DNA of 64,000 nt from Rhipicephalus microplus. Its lineage: Eukaryota; Arthropoda; Arachnida; Ixodida; Ixodidae. Position 1 is the stretch's first letter, and each line of letters opens with the position of its first letter. This document shows positions 43,745 through 55,389 of this stretch, in pieces. The position numbers and the translations under genes were made by a program. The notes beneath the pieces were generated by a model, which saw only the letters and a program-made list of their open reading frames with translations, ran no database searches and was not told the DNA's origin. The stretch covers positions 76,340,987 through 76,404,986 of the forward strand of contig NC_134707.1 in NCBI RefSeq assembly GCF_043290135.1, given 5' to 3'.

Positions 43745-46700
43745 CTAGCCTCGCTTCCCTCCTCGATGGAGAAAAACGTTAGTCGCAAAAAAGAAAACGC
43801 CGAAGTGCTATTGGCCTGCTGCTCGTATTATTGTTTCCATCCACCTCAAACTTTCACTCAGGACAATGGGTGCACACTGTGGACTGACCTCATGAGCCAG
43901 ACTAACTGGTGACGCCGCCTTCGGAGAACATTGTCGAGTGAATGAGTGCGAGTATTCACAATAATCATGAACTATAGGTATACCACTGTACACTTGCAGA
44001 TGGCTCCCGCAGGAGAGTCAGCCCGTTTACCAACAAAGTAACACGTGGGCCGTGTGAAGGTATGAACAAGGCAACTTTCACCGTTTCAAGTCATGAGCTG
44101 CCCTCATATGTTTCCGAGACAAAGATACTTCTTTAAACCATAGATGCTCCTCACATCAATATTAACTTTGGTGTGAAAGGTTATATTTCATCTCGTTTGT
44201 CTTGTGTGAACAATGCTTTGCGAAATCCTGTGCGTGATACAGAAAACTGCGAGAACAATGGTTTATATATGAACTAAACAGTACTCTGAAGTTGTGTATA
44301 GTGAGCCGGTCTGACGAATTCACCACAATAATTTATGGTTCGCTAGGAAGTTGCGCCATCACTGCCACACGGGACGGAATATTTAGCGTGGTGATGGTTT
44401 GCTAACGTATCATGTTGTCATCATTACCTCCACTGTACAAAACACGGAGTTGCCTTTTAAACACAAGCGCTTAACAACCCCTGAGTATCGCTTGTGTCAC
44501 AGCAATCCTCAGACTACCTGTGCACAATTTACTGCACTCGGATGTTCAAGGTTTCATCAGCTCGATCAAAACATACCATTCGAGAAGAATACACACGATG
44601 TTTTTCGCAACGTTGAACGATTCGACAATGAGAAAGTTCGTCTAAGCACGTCGCCGTTCAGAAAGCAGTGGTGAACAACAGAAATGGCCAGAGAGGCGTG
44701 CGTATATTGAATACGCAAGTGCATTTTCCATCGCTCTAAACATTATTTGGCTCTGCTGGTCGAGCTCGAGCACGTGGGCAGCATATGATGCTTTATATTA
44801 TCAACCGTAATAGTGCTATATGGAATGTGCAAGCAAAACTATGCTTTGATCGAGCTCACTCTACGATACTACGCAACAAACAAAAAGTGACCTACGAGGG
44901 TGTAAAAACATCAACGAACGACTGGATGGAAAGTGCACATTTGTCCTAGTGAGCTTCTGAACGTTCATCATTAATGTCACTCTGTGCATTCACAGCGTTC
45001 TGCGTCTAGACAAAAATCCTCGTAGTCCAGGTTGTTCTTTTCAACATCTCTGGTGAAAATGGACTCAAGAATTCGCTCAGCCGAACGACTTTAACGACTT
45101 GACGTCATCACATGAACTGTGCACGGAGAACAATTTTCTCTCAAACCAGCCAACAAGGGACCGTTTGCTGTGTGCTGCCACCTTCAAGAAGCGCACAGAA
45201 ACAAGTGATGTAGCGCGGGCCAGTTCGATATTGCCTAGTTATAAAAGAGTGAATCGCCAGCATGCACGATTTTCCACGTAAAAAATTGTGGAAACCAGTT
45301 TACTACAAAAAACTCTGACGAAATATATGTGTCGATAAAACAATGAGTCTCCATGAAAAAGGTGAAACGATAACATTTACTGAACCTACGCGGCTGCAGA
45401 AAAACTTGCGAAGCTGATATACGTATGCTAGGGGCCATCTTTGAAATGTGAAGTGGCCATGTATTTTCAAAAAACTTCGCATCTCGCAACAACGAATCAA
45501 ATTCATCGTGTCACGGATGGCCTCGTTAGTTCACTGAGTTGCAGAAAACATGGAATGTCGCAGTGTTTGTTTCTCGTGAATTCGTTCGCACTGAGGCCAA
45601 AGGGAGAATGAACATTCTTGAGAGGACCTGAAGTTCACTTGGCGGTGCGACAAAATAAGAACATTGCAAATCTTTCTCGCGAAGGCAATCACCTGCGGCG
45701 TGTGGTCGTTTGGGGGGGGGAGTGAACTTGTATGCGGGATAGGAATTTTGTTCGTAGTGTCTTTCTGTTGTTTAACCGCTACATAACAGGTTGCAGCTCA
45801 CTAAAAAACGGAAAAAAGACTTCTTATATTTGTTCCCATTAACATTTTGGCTTGGAGATGTTGTGTTCGGTGAAATCAAGCACTTGTTTAAAAAATAGTT
45901 ACCGCTACAGAGAAAATGCCTTTTTTATTTTTACCTTTCCTGTGCGATGACTGCTTAGCTGCACCGTGAGCTGTAGAAAACAGCTGCATATTTTCCGCAA
46001 GTAAGGTTGAAATAATCCTAGCAATCCTGTGTAGGACTTTCGCGAACAGCAGCGTCTGGTATAAACATTTGGCACGTTGCTGAAAAAAAATGCAATTAAA
46101 TAAAAGGTTAGTGTATACATTTCTGTGTTTATACTGCAGAATAGTTAGGCTCGTTGTTATTTCTTTTACAGTGTTGCATTTAAAGAAACAAGTTGTCAAA
46201 ACTAGCATAAAAACTTTAGTATAGTGGAGTACGACTAAATGTACCAATATTTCACACTTCGAAATGCTTCAATTGTAATTAGGCAAACTGCCTGAGTTAC
46301 TACTGATTTATTTTTTCGCATGAAATCGCACCTCGAGACTGCTGCTACCATCAAAGCATATGTTGCGACATTTTGAATACATTAAGTTTTGTGATGCCGC
46401 GCAGGAAGCAACGGCAGCCGAATCACGCGAATGTAGAGTTGCGTTTGTTCACAGAGAAAACTTTTCTTTTTTTGACAATGTTAGTATACCTAAGGTCAAT
46501 GCCCAATATCTGTGGCCATAATACCAGCTTTAAGAAGCTATTGCCGAAATATTTCGGCCTAGCGCAAACACAAGTCAGAAAAGTGCGCTCTCGTGAAAAC
46601 AGCCCTCATAGGCCAAATTGTTTGTGTGCAGCCGATATATTGGCATTTTATTGATGGCCCCATCCAATGGACTAATCGCTGCATATCACACTTTTTCGTA

Positions 46701-47930
46701 GTAGACCAACGCTTTGATACAGCATTATTCAGCAGTCATATCAACAGCATAAAGCTTGAGATATTTTGACACTACGATGCGAAATGAGACTTTGCTGGCG
46801 TTTAAACACTCAATATTCGAGCCTACGCTAGACAGGCGAAAGTACAGTCGCTCGCAGAGTATTGTTTGGTTATTAGCGTTAATGAACAGTTGTATTCACA
46901 CTTGTCGCAGGAACGTCCACCTTTGATAGGAAGGTCATCTACATGCGCGAAAAATGACTGAAGAATGGCTGAAAATGATGCACTGGTGGGCGTTTGATGA
47001 AGAAATCGCCACATTATCTGATTGTAGGACATTTGAAAAAATTGCCTCTATACGTGACCTTCATTATTTTTTGCGCAAAAAGGCCAATCTTCCTGGTGGT
47101 GTTAGTGCTATTTCGGCTGATATACGTCAAATGTTCTCGTTACGTAGAGGACGTCCCTGTGTTAAAAAGTGGTGAGTAAAGTAAATGTGGTATCTGTGAG
47201 CAATTCACACCTAATTCTACATTAGCACGGACAGCACCTAGTCGGAAAGACAGTGACCTATCATAGACGTTACATGCGCACATCGACTTGTAGGGCTTGT
47301 GTTTTTAAGATTTCACCGGGTAACGTATAGTGGTGCTTTTATAATAGATAAGTTGGAGCAGTGCATTTAGGACATGCAGGAGTATCAGTTCTTATTGATA
47401 TCTAATATTAACGCAATAGCGTTGAACAGCTCGTTTCACAAGAATGCTGGTGTTGGCGTCAGTGTTGGTGTCTACTTCATAAGTTGAGAACAAAAAATAA
47501 CCATATTTGCATCACTGAAAAATTGACTATCTTTGCGTGACAGAAAAATTGAGAAATATGGAAGCAAAAAGTAACAAACAATTCTGAGTCAGAATGAGTA
47601 TCAAACTTGAGTCGTTTCCATTGCAAGAGGGTGTTTTACCACACAGCCACGCCTCTGCTTGTGAATGCCGTGGAAGTAAGTTCTCTGCTTGGAAATGCAA
47701 AAAAAGTAACTCATGCTAGACAAGCTTGCGTGTCCTGTATACGTGCTTTTCAATACGTTCGCATCGGGCGTAAGAACATGGGATTTTAATATTGACTTTA
47801 TAGTTTAAAACCAGTCACACATTACTAAAGACACACACGCTACTGCATACTTAAGGTCACTTAGGGGGTGCATAGCAAGCTCGAAAAGATTTCATACACT
47901 AACCTCCGTATTCAAGAAAGTCCCTTCACA
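43745..47930. other. 4.2 kb with no feature recognised
   Basis: AT-rich DNA with only short open frames on both strands. I find no splice-bounded GC-rich exon, no domain and no repeat that I can match elsewhere in the window. Confidence 0.4.
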
Positions 47931-48443
47931 TAACGCTTCACCTTCACTTGAGTGGAGTGCCCACTGCAGTTACCTGAAGAGAAGGCTAACTTTCATCGTC
48001 CATATAATGCGGTTCCTCTGCGGAAAATCTTGGGGCACATCGATAAGGTCAATGATGCAGCAATACAGGGCACTGTTTCTGGGATTTTTGCGCTTCAGCT
48101 TGCCGTTACTGGCAAGTACGTGCAAGACGAACATCCGCACCCTCGAAAGTCTGCTAGGACAAGCACTATGCGTGTGCTTAGGATTGCTTGATGCACCTAA
48201 ACCTACGGGGCAATTACGATCGCAAGAGAACATCCAACTCAAACATACATCACCACTGACAATTTGAGAGCCCACATAAGACACCTCTGCCGAGTTCTTG
48301 GTCACCATGTTGCTGTGTTGCCACTTCAAAGACCACAAGCGATGTTTTCAAAGATTATTTCTGCCCATAAAGAATGCCTTCCTTTTGGCTTCACTCCAGC
48401 AACAAGACCAGCGTCACCTCCGTAGTGCCTACAACAACCACAG

Positions 48444-49020
48444 GTGTGCCTCACTATTCCGGGAATGACGAACAAGAGCCGTCAATCAACAGTGGTCCTA
48501 CGACAGGTGACATTGTCGCTACTCAATGAAAAATACGGCCAGAGGACCCACATTTACACCGATGGATCGGTCTCTGCTGACAGCTCCACAGGTGCTGTTG
48601 TCATCCTGATGTACCAGGTCACTATAAAGCTCAAACTATCGCATAGGACAACATCCACAGCAGCGGAGCTTGCCGCCTTACGTGCTGCTATACTTTATAT
48701 CGCGGGAGCCCGGCCTCAAAAATGGGCTGTGTTCTGCGACTCCAAGGCATCCCTTCCGAGCTTGCAATCAGCTTAACGACAAAGGGTGCATCAACAACTA
48801 GTGAATGAAATAAGAGAAGTGCTTCACGAAGTTTTATCGAAAAGACATGACGTGGTGTTCCAGTGGTTACCCGAACATTGTCGTATTGTCGGTAACGTCC
48901 CACTGATAATGCTGCTCGGTATGCCCACGCGGACGCCCAGACAACTGCAATTCCGTTCTCGAGAACCGACGCTGCAAGGGGCCTTCACTCGTTCGCTAAC
49001 GCAATGTCGGAAACTTGGCT
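48444..49020 (+). pseudogene. LINE RNase H domain, broken
   Basis: HIYTDGSVSADSSTGAVVIL holds the first Asp, TTSTAAELAALRAAILYIAG the Glu, and WAVFCDSKASLPSLQSA the second Asp, in normal RNase H order. A stop follows QSA at 48774-48776. The later block VVFQWLPEHCRIVGN (the usual W-PGHxGIxGNE segment) comes after it in another frame, with changed residues. The core triad is intact, but the reading is not continuous. Confidence 0.85.
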
Positions 49021-49417
49021 GAGTGACCCCAGTGTTGGTAACCACTGCCTGCACAAATTAGACCCATCGAGAAAGCTTCAAGTTTTATCGGACATCTCCC
49101 GCCAGGATGCAACTTTATTGTGCCGCCTGTGGTTAGGCGTAGCTTTTACGAAAGCGTACTCCTTTCGCATAGGAATGGCGGATAGCTCCCGATGTGAATC
49201 GTGCGACACTGACGAGACAACAGAACATCTACTGTGTTCATGTGAACGTTTTGCGAGCGAACGCAACTTGCTGCGCGAAACGTTAGAGACAATAGACAGT
49301 AGACCGTTTTCGGAAGAGAAGATCCTTGGTTCATGGCTCTGCGCGTCGCAGGCCAGCAAAGCGACACGGGCATTGCTAAGTTTTCTAAAGATGACCGGAC
49401 TACGCAACCGCTTATAA
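49004..49417 (+). pseudogene. LINE ORF2 C-terminal domain
   Basis: An open piece with RQDATLLCRLWLGVAFTKAY, then SSRCESCDTDETTEHLLCSC. The C-X2-C-X7-H-X4-C pattern is the terminal zinc-binding motif of I-group LINEs. It ends LKMTGLRNRL and a TAA at 49415-49417. Confidence 0.8.
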
Positions 49418-49644
49418 GCGTGCAATGGACAAGGTCACATCTACACACACGCTGCCCTTCAATTCTCTCTCTCTCTTCTCTAATCCCCTCATCCCTCCCC
49501 CAGTGTAGGGTAGCAAACCGGACGTGCGCCTGGTTGACCTCCCTGCCTTTCATTTTTTTCCTTCCTCCTCCTCCTTCAATTGGAAAAGCCGATGGGAGCG
49601 CCATATCTATAGCAGGGCAAGCCACTGCATATTACAGATAATCT

Positions 49645-51010
49645 GTTGCGACTTTTTAGTAGCGCAGCGTCGTTTTCAGCCGTGCAGCGGCGTAGTACCT
49701 AACTCTGTGAAGCGAAGGGTGAAAGTCGAGTCGAGGAACGTTTGTGAATACAGGGATTAGTGTTTCAAGTACCCACTAGAAAAAGAATATCGCAATCGCA
49801 ATTAACTACCAAAGGTCAAGCTCGAGAGTCCCCAATTCTTTTTTGTCTTGTTGCTGGGCGTGAGATACCAAGTGTTTTACATTTTGACACTGCAATAACT
49901 TTTACGGAACCTAGTTTGAAGGGAAATTTATATACATGCAGACTTTTCTAAACATATCGGTTCAAAACTTTTCCTATAATCAGCCATTTGCTATGAAAAG
50001 CGTGCTTCATGGTTGCAAAGCACCTGATGGATATAGGGTACTGCCGGTAGAAGCAGTCCCCAGAAAACGTTAGGAAATGGCAGCTTAAACTATGAGCAGC
50101 TGAGTATTGTTTCAGCAGCAGTAGAAGCAGCGCTTAATTCTAGACCATTACCGCATGTTTTTGGTGATGACAAAAAAGTTGTAGATGTTACACTTTCTCA
50201 TAGTTCAGTCCTTGGGTGACTTTCATCCATCTACAATTACTAAGTTCTTGTGACGTAAAAGACTCGCGCATACACTGCACCTTTGAAGAAAGTAGCCACG
50301 CAGGCCATCCGGTTTCTGAAGCCATTAGTACAAACACTGCCAACTGATTTTTAGATATGGGCACTTCGGCAAAGATGAAGGGACGTAAAACAATTAGCTT
50401 TTATGACATTGCATTAATACATTACAACAAATTGCAGTATATATTCAAGAAAAGGGGAACGGTTTATAACGTATGCTGGAGTAATGGTGGGCACGTTACA
50501 GCAAGCAGAATCTCATTAGCAGACAGCACGTAGATTAATTAAGAGGCAAGCACTGTATAACGTCTCCAATAAAAACATACAAGGTAACTTGTCTAAGCAC
50601 GAGATTTTGCAAATCGTGCACTGCGTGGGCCAAACGCTCATAGAAAAAAAAAGTGGCCGATTCCTCTTTTTAGGACTTGGTGTAACACGAAAGTTAAAGG
50701 CGTCTTCACGGAGGTATTTCACCATTTATTGTGCTTTGTTTCGCTACAAGTATGAAGGAATGAATGCAACAGCAACAATGCAATGCAACGCGGAGTACGG
50801 TAAGCAGCTGAAAACTTGTAGTGCGCACGTCAAGCACAAAGCACGCATGAAATGAACATACAGAAGACAAGCGCGGACCAACAACTGCCCCAGCTCGACC
50901 CTGAAAGCACGCTGCTCCTTATGAAAGAAAGGCGCACAAAACGAACACACAAGATACACCAAGACAAACGCGAACAAGTGTCACAATTGTTCGTGCGTGA
51001 GCAGAATGCT
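49645..51010. other. No feature recognised
   Basis: AT-rich DNA. A stretch near 50850-51000 (GAACATACAGAAGACAAGCG) resembles the arms of the hairpin at 13294-13391 only loosely. Confidence 0.4.
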
Positions 51011-51014
51011 CCTT

Positions 51015-51554
51015 CAAAGACGATAGTCTTTCTTGGGAATCTTCGATGCAAAAACTTTGGTCTGTCAGTCTGTCTGTACATTTGTCTGTTTGTCATCCGT
51101 TACCACGAACCGGGTATTCTAAACAGCATAGCCGATACCCCGAACGGCCAACCCCATGTGCATCACCCACCAATGTTACTCAAAGATCAGCGTTCATACG
51201 TCTGCGATTGTCCAATAAAAAGCATTTATTGCGCACAACTGAGCACTATAACAACACGTAATATTCTGGATGTTCGTCTTTTACTAGAAAAAGCATACAT
51301 AAGTAATTCTAAAGACCGTAGCGCTTATCACGCTGCGCTGACCATGCAACGCTTGCACGGGCTAAAACGAAACGGTGGTGGCACCTACCAGTCGCCTTGC
51401 GTTCTACATCTTATCACCTCTGAGATGGGCGCGCACGCCCGCCTCAAGGCCACGCGCTTTGTGTTCTGAAAAAACTGCCAGAGGGTGCTCATGTCTTACG
51501 TGTGCTGCACTTGATACGCTCGTTCACCTCCGCTGCACGCTCGAGGCACTCTAA
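51015..51554 (+). repeat. Second long repeat, copy with insertion, left part
   Basis: Matches 42411-42942. An open frame of 205 codons (50852-51469) crosses from unrelated DNA into this repeat. Because the matching frame in the other copy is broken and the frame straddles the repeat border, I regard it as chance. Confidence 0.8.
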
Positions 51555-52213
51555 GGCCGTTTTCACACTGAGCATTCCGGCCGCCGAAAGTGCTCCGAAT
51601 CCGGTTCGGCGGCAGCGACATCCGCCGAAAGGGCCCTCTCCACGCCGATCGCTCTCGGACCGATTTTTGCGACGTCTGCCACCGAATCGGTCACCGCGGA
51701 CCAATAGGAGTGCTAGTCAAGGAATTTTGAAAAATGGCGGCCAAGCTTTACTCACATGTTATGCCACAGTGCACGTAACTGAATGTTGAAACCAACGGGA
51801 GTTTAGCCTACTCTGTGCCTACTTTGCGTCCGTATTTCGTGGAAGAGGTGACCGAGCTTGCTGTTGGCGTGAGCGAGCTTGTTGCGGTCTTGCAGAGCAA
51901 AACGAACCCATCAACGCCGCTGGTTTTTCTGCTCTTCGTGCATTACAAGACAGCCACTTGCGAGCAAAGTAAGCAGTACTGTCTTTTCTTGCTTCTTGCG
52001 TACGAGAATCGTCGAAGTATACACCACCGGATATCGTAGTAGCGTTTGCGATCGCGACAACAACCGGGTGACAGCGCATCTATCCTGCGTTCGCCCTGTA
52101 GTAGATGGCATATTTGGCGGCGCGTGGCGCGTCCAGTGCGAACGACGCCACGTTTCGGTGGCAGGAGAATTTCGGTCGCTGTAGAAAGCGGATGTTTCAG
52201 TGTGAACTAGGCA
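51555..52213. mobile_element. 659-bp Harbinger-like MITE with TAA duplication
   Basis: The left end GGCCGTTTTCACACTGAGCA and the right end (CAGTGTGAACTAGGCA) are inverted repeats, and TAA flanks both ends (51552-51554, 52214-52216). The three-base TAA/TTA target and the GGCC-TTCACACTG terminus fit PIF/Harbinger elements. The uninterrupted repeat at 42940-42942 shows the original site. GC-rich body, no transposase. Confidence 0.9.
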
Positions 52214-52335
52214 TAACGCAGCGTCTCCGGAACACCGTTCACCAATTTTCTTGCGCATAACAGCAAATAAAGGTTTTGTTCACTCTCTCCACACGCAAGA
52301 CTTTTGTCTTTCGATGACATTTGCAGATTACATGC
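52214..52335 (+). repeat. Second long repeat, right part
   Basis: Continues the unit after the MITE: CGCAGCGTCTCCGGAACACC, TTTTGTTCACTCTCTCC and CTTTCGATGACATTTGCAG match 42940-43050. Confidence 0.8.
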
Positions 52336-54473
52336 AGATACGGGGTCAATTTTTGCAAACGTGGCCGTGGTAGCCATAAAAGTGACCTTCGTGGTGCCTT
52401 TAACACTTGTAACTTCAAGCAAACTTGTGGTGGGAGCACGAGAAGTGCGAAGCACGTGAGATAAACACGCACGCAACTGAGCAGTGACGCCTGAGAACAT
52501 CAATACAGATTTTGAAAACGCCATGTGAACGTGCACACGCATAGCAATGCATGGGTTGACACAGGGAGGGCTTCGACCTTTAGAGCTCGTGCGCCCCACA
52601 TGCGACCCTCGCGCTATCTCTCTACTGATAGCGAGAACGCGCTGATGTTGCTGAGTTTGAGGACTGCCATTGCTGCATCGTGTATGTTAATAGTTTGCCG
52701 TTAAGAAGCTTAGTGACATGAGCATTGTGATCTAATACCTTGAGTCGCGTGCTCAGGAACGAGAAGTTGCTGGTTCGACGCCCCGCGATGAAACTTGTTT
52801 TTACCAATTTTTTTTGGGTTTGTTCGTATACGTTTTCTAACGTCCAATCTGTGACAGAAATACGTCAGCGGAGCTGTGGCGGATCACGGCATAAAATACA
52901 TTTGGTTAAAAAAATTGTGCAGCTTAGGCTTGCCATTTTAGCTCATTTCTATGTATGCCGTGCTGGGACCGTTTCACGCTGAGAGCCAACAAAAGCTTCC
53001 GAGGAGTTACTAAGATTCTTCCCTTTATTGCTTGTGTAACCGTCTTGCTTTAAAATCACTAGCAATAGTGTTTTTTGTATTGAACTTTTCAGGAACCACT
53101 ACAAATGAAGAAGACCGGCTATTTCGGCTAGTTGGTTGAATTCCGTGGATGTTACAAAAATATTCAGTGCAAGCGCGAAAGTGCTGGAAGGAAAGTGGGT
53201 GTGAGCTTCCCTTTCAGACTGGAAGGGAGCTGGAACGTCATAACCACAAATAAACACGGTAATCGCTGAGGCGTATCATATTAGCGAATTTGGTGACGAA
53301 CGCGCGGGCTTTGCATTATTATGAAATAAAGCTTCTGGATAAGAGCGAGCCCGGTACCATTGAGACTTCCTTTTCATCAGAAACTCCTCCGAAATATGTC
53401 ACGTTGCTTATGTTTGCTTGTTTAAAGATATTACCTGTCTTTATATATGAAGACGTTTGCTTTGAAAAATTAGTTCTGTTGGTAGTCAGCGTTTGTGCTT
53501 TCTCTCTTTTCCTTGGGTTCATCGCCTTCCCTATGTTTTACTTCGAGCACTTTTGTGCTTGCGCTGCAAATCCTTTTAACACTACAACTGGTCCACGGGT
53601 ATGTTTCTTCCTCGAGCACGCCTTGGTTCTCACTTAACTGCTGTAATTGTAACAGTGAAAATGGTTGCGGCTGCCACACTCCCATGAAGCACTTTCAAAA
53701 CTATCATCATGCTAGCACACGTTTTCTTCTTGATGTTCTTTATCTTCTACTTTGCTGCAGAAACACCTATGCCAGGCGCGTGCTTCTCCACCGTATTGAT
53801 TTGTCCAATGTGCGACACAAGGTCCAAGGATCGGCCATTGAACAATTACGTAGAGAGAAAAAATTTGGACCAATGAGAAGGAAGAAGAAATGAGTGGGGG
53901 GGGGGGGAGTAAAAAATGGGTGCTAGGACACCGAAGCATATTTATAAACTAAATGGTGGACGCTTCTATTAAAATTTGGTTGCCAGTTAAAGAATACGGT
54001 CAACTCACTTTTGCTTGTAATAATAAATTCTGCCACATTCCGAAAATAGAAGTGTGCTTCACAAAGTTCGTTGTCGAATTCCATCTCCTAATTTTTATTT
54101 TTGCAGTTCTGGTCAAGTATAATCTTCCTTCTGCTATGACTGTCAAGAGCCTGAAAACATTGATCATTTTTAATTTGCATGCTAACATTTCACCAGATAG
54201 GAAAAAACTTGTGAAAATTTTATATAAAAAGAAGCACTACTGCCAATTCTGAAATCATAATTTTTCTTTGCGGCAACTCTGGGCCACAGCAACAGGAACG
54301 TCTGAATAGCAGTCTGGGAATTACTTGGAAAAATTTTTTTTCTTGTTAGGATATTCTCAATGGAAGTCAAGGTCTGTCCAAATCAGCTATTCATTTCCTA
54401 TTATAGTATTGTATTTGCTTTATTCGTACTTGACTTTGGGGTGGCTATAGTTTATAGTCCCTTCATATATGTT
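52336..54473. other. About 2.1 kb with no gene recognised
   Basis: A box-B-like GGTTCGACGCC at about 52771-52781 follows a weak tRNA-like segment. A G homopolymer (about 53895-53907) lies after a run of AAGAAG. No coding block. Confidence 0.4.
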
Positions 54474-54488
54474 TGATTCATCTTCTGT

Positions 54489-54730
54489 GCCCCGCTTCGG
54501 TGGTCTAGTGGCTAAGGTACTCGGCTGCTGACCCGCAGGGCGTGGGTTCGAATCTCGGCTGCAGCGGCTGCATTTCCGATGGAGCCGGAAATGTTGTAGG
54601 CCCGTGTGCTCAGATTTGGGTGCACGTTAAAGAACCCCAGGTGGTCAAAATTTCCGGAGCCCTCCACTACGGCGTCTCTCATAATCATATGGTGGTTTTG
54701 GGACGTTAAACCTCGCATATCAATTATCAA
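54489..54730 (+). repeat. Ruka-like SINE, best-preserved copy, 15-bp target duplication
   Basis: Box A region GGTGGTCTAGTGGCTAAGGT; perfect box B GGTTCGAATCTC-type (GGGTTCGAATCTCGG); body GGGTGCACGTTAAAGAACCC; end TTTTGGGACGTTAAACC. TGATTCATCTTCTGT (54474-54488) and TGATTCATTTTCTGT (54731-54745) flank it with one difference. It serves as the reference for the family in this window. Confidence 0.95.
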
Positions 54731-54910
54731 TGATTCATTTTCTGTGATTAAATTTGAATATTTTTGATTCTCAATATAGTAACCGCCAGTTTAATGGTCA
54801 ATATGCAGTAGTCGGTACGAGCCTAACATAGGCACAAGCAAGCAAGCTTTACCTTTAGGAGTTTAACGCGATCGTGATATTCTGTTTCTGCTGCATACTT
54901 CAAACACTTA

Positions 54911-55375
54911 CGGTATGTTCCAATACTCACCATCGATGGCTAAATAGAGAGCTAAATGTACGGCGGCCATCTTAAGTCCCATTCCAATTCTCACGTAGCC
55001 GGCAAAATAGACAGCTCAGGAAGACCGCATCACAGACAAATACGATGCAGGCTACTTTGCAGCCTAAACAAGATGGCGGCTCAGCGAATCGCTCAGATAG
55101 AATAAATCTCGCCAGAATGGTCTTCTGCACACAAAAAGACTTTCCTAGACGCTCAATGTGAGTAACTTTTATTTGTATTTGATTTCAACACCAAATAAGC
55201 CAGAAAATACAACTGTTACGTTAGTTTATTCTAGCTTTTTCTTCTCGACGCGAGGTGGCGCATCATCGCGTAAGAGCCGTCCTGAAGTGTTCCGATTATC
55301 GGCATGGGATGGGTGCTGTCTCTTAAGTAGTCTGCGTAGACTGTCTAGGTGCTGTCTAAGAATTGGAACACAACC
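54911..55375. mobile_element. 465-bp MITE with TTA duplication
   Basis: The left end CGGTATGTTCCAATACTCAC and the right end (GTGCTGTCTAAGAATTGGAACACAACC in part: CTAAGAATTGGAACACAACC) are imperfect inverted repeats around GTTCCAAT. TTA flanks both ends (54908-54910, 55376-55378). Probably a PIF/Harbinger-type non-autonomous element; no transposase inside. Confidence 0.7.
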
Positions 55376-55389
55376 TTAGTGTAATAAAT

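Larger units (their letters stand above)
47940..49640 (+). mobile_element. 5'-truncated I-clade LINE
   Basis: Begins inside the C-terminal part of the reverse transcriptase (SMMQQYRALFLGFLRFSLPL, then LESLLGQALCVCLGL), and continues with RNase H and a terminal Cys/His domain. A 3' UTR rich in CT and TCC runs to about 49640. 5' truncation is usual for LINE insertions. It belongs to the same clade as the 34-41 kb element but is a different family by sequence. Confidence 0.85.

Noticed and set aside
50852..51469. 205-codon open frame on the plus strand
   Set aside because: It begins in unrelated DNA and runs into a dispersed repeat whose other copy (42.4 kb) has the frame broken. No domain and AT-rich codons.
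52690..52800. tRNA-like segment with GGTTCGACGCC
   Set aside because: No matching A box, D-arm or acceptor stem; at most a worn SINE head.
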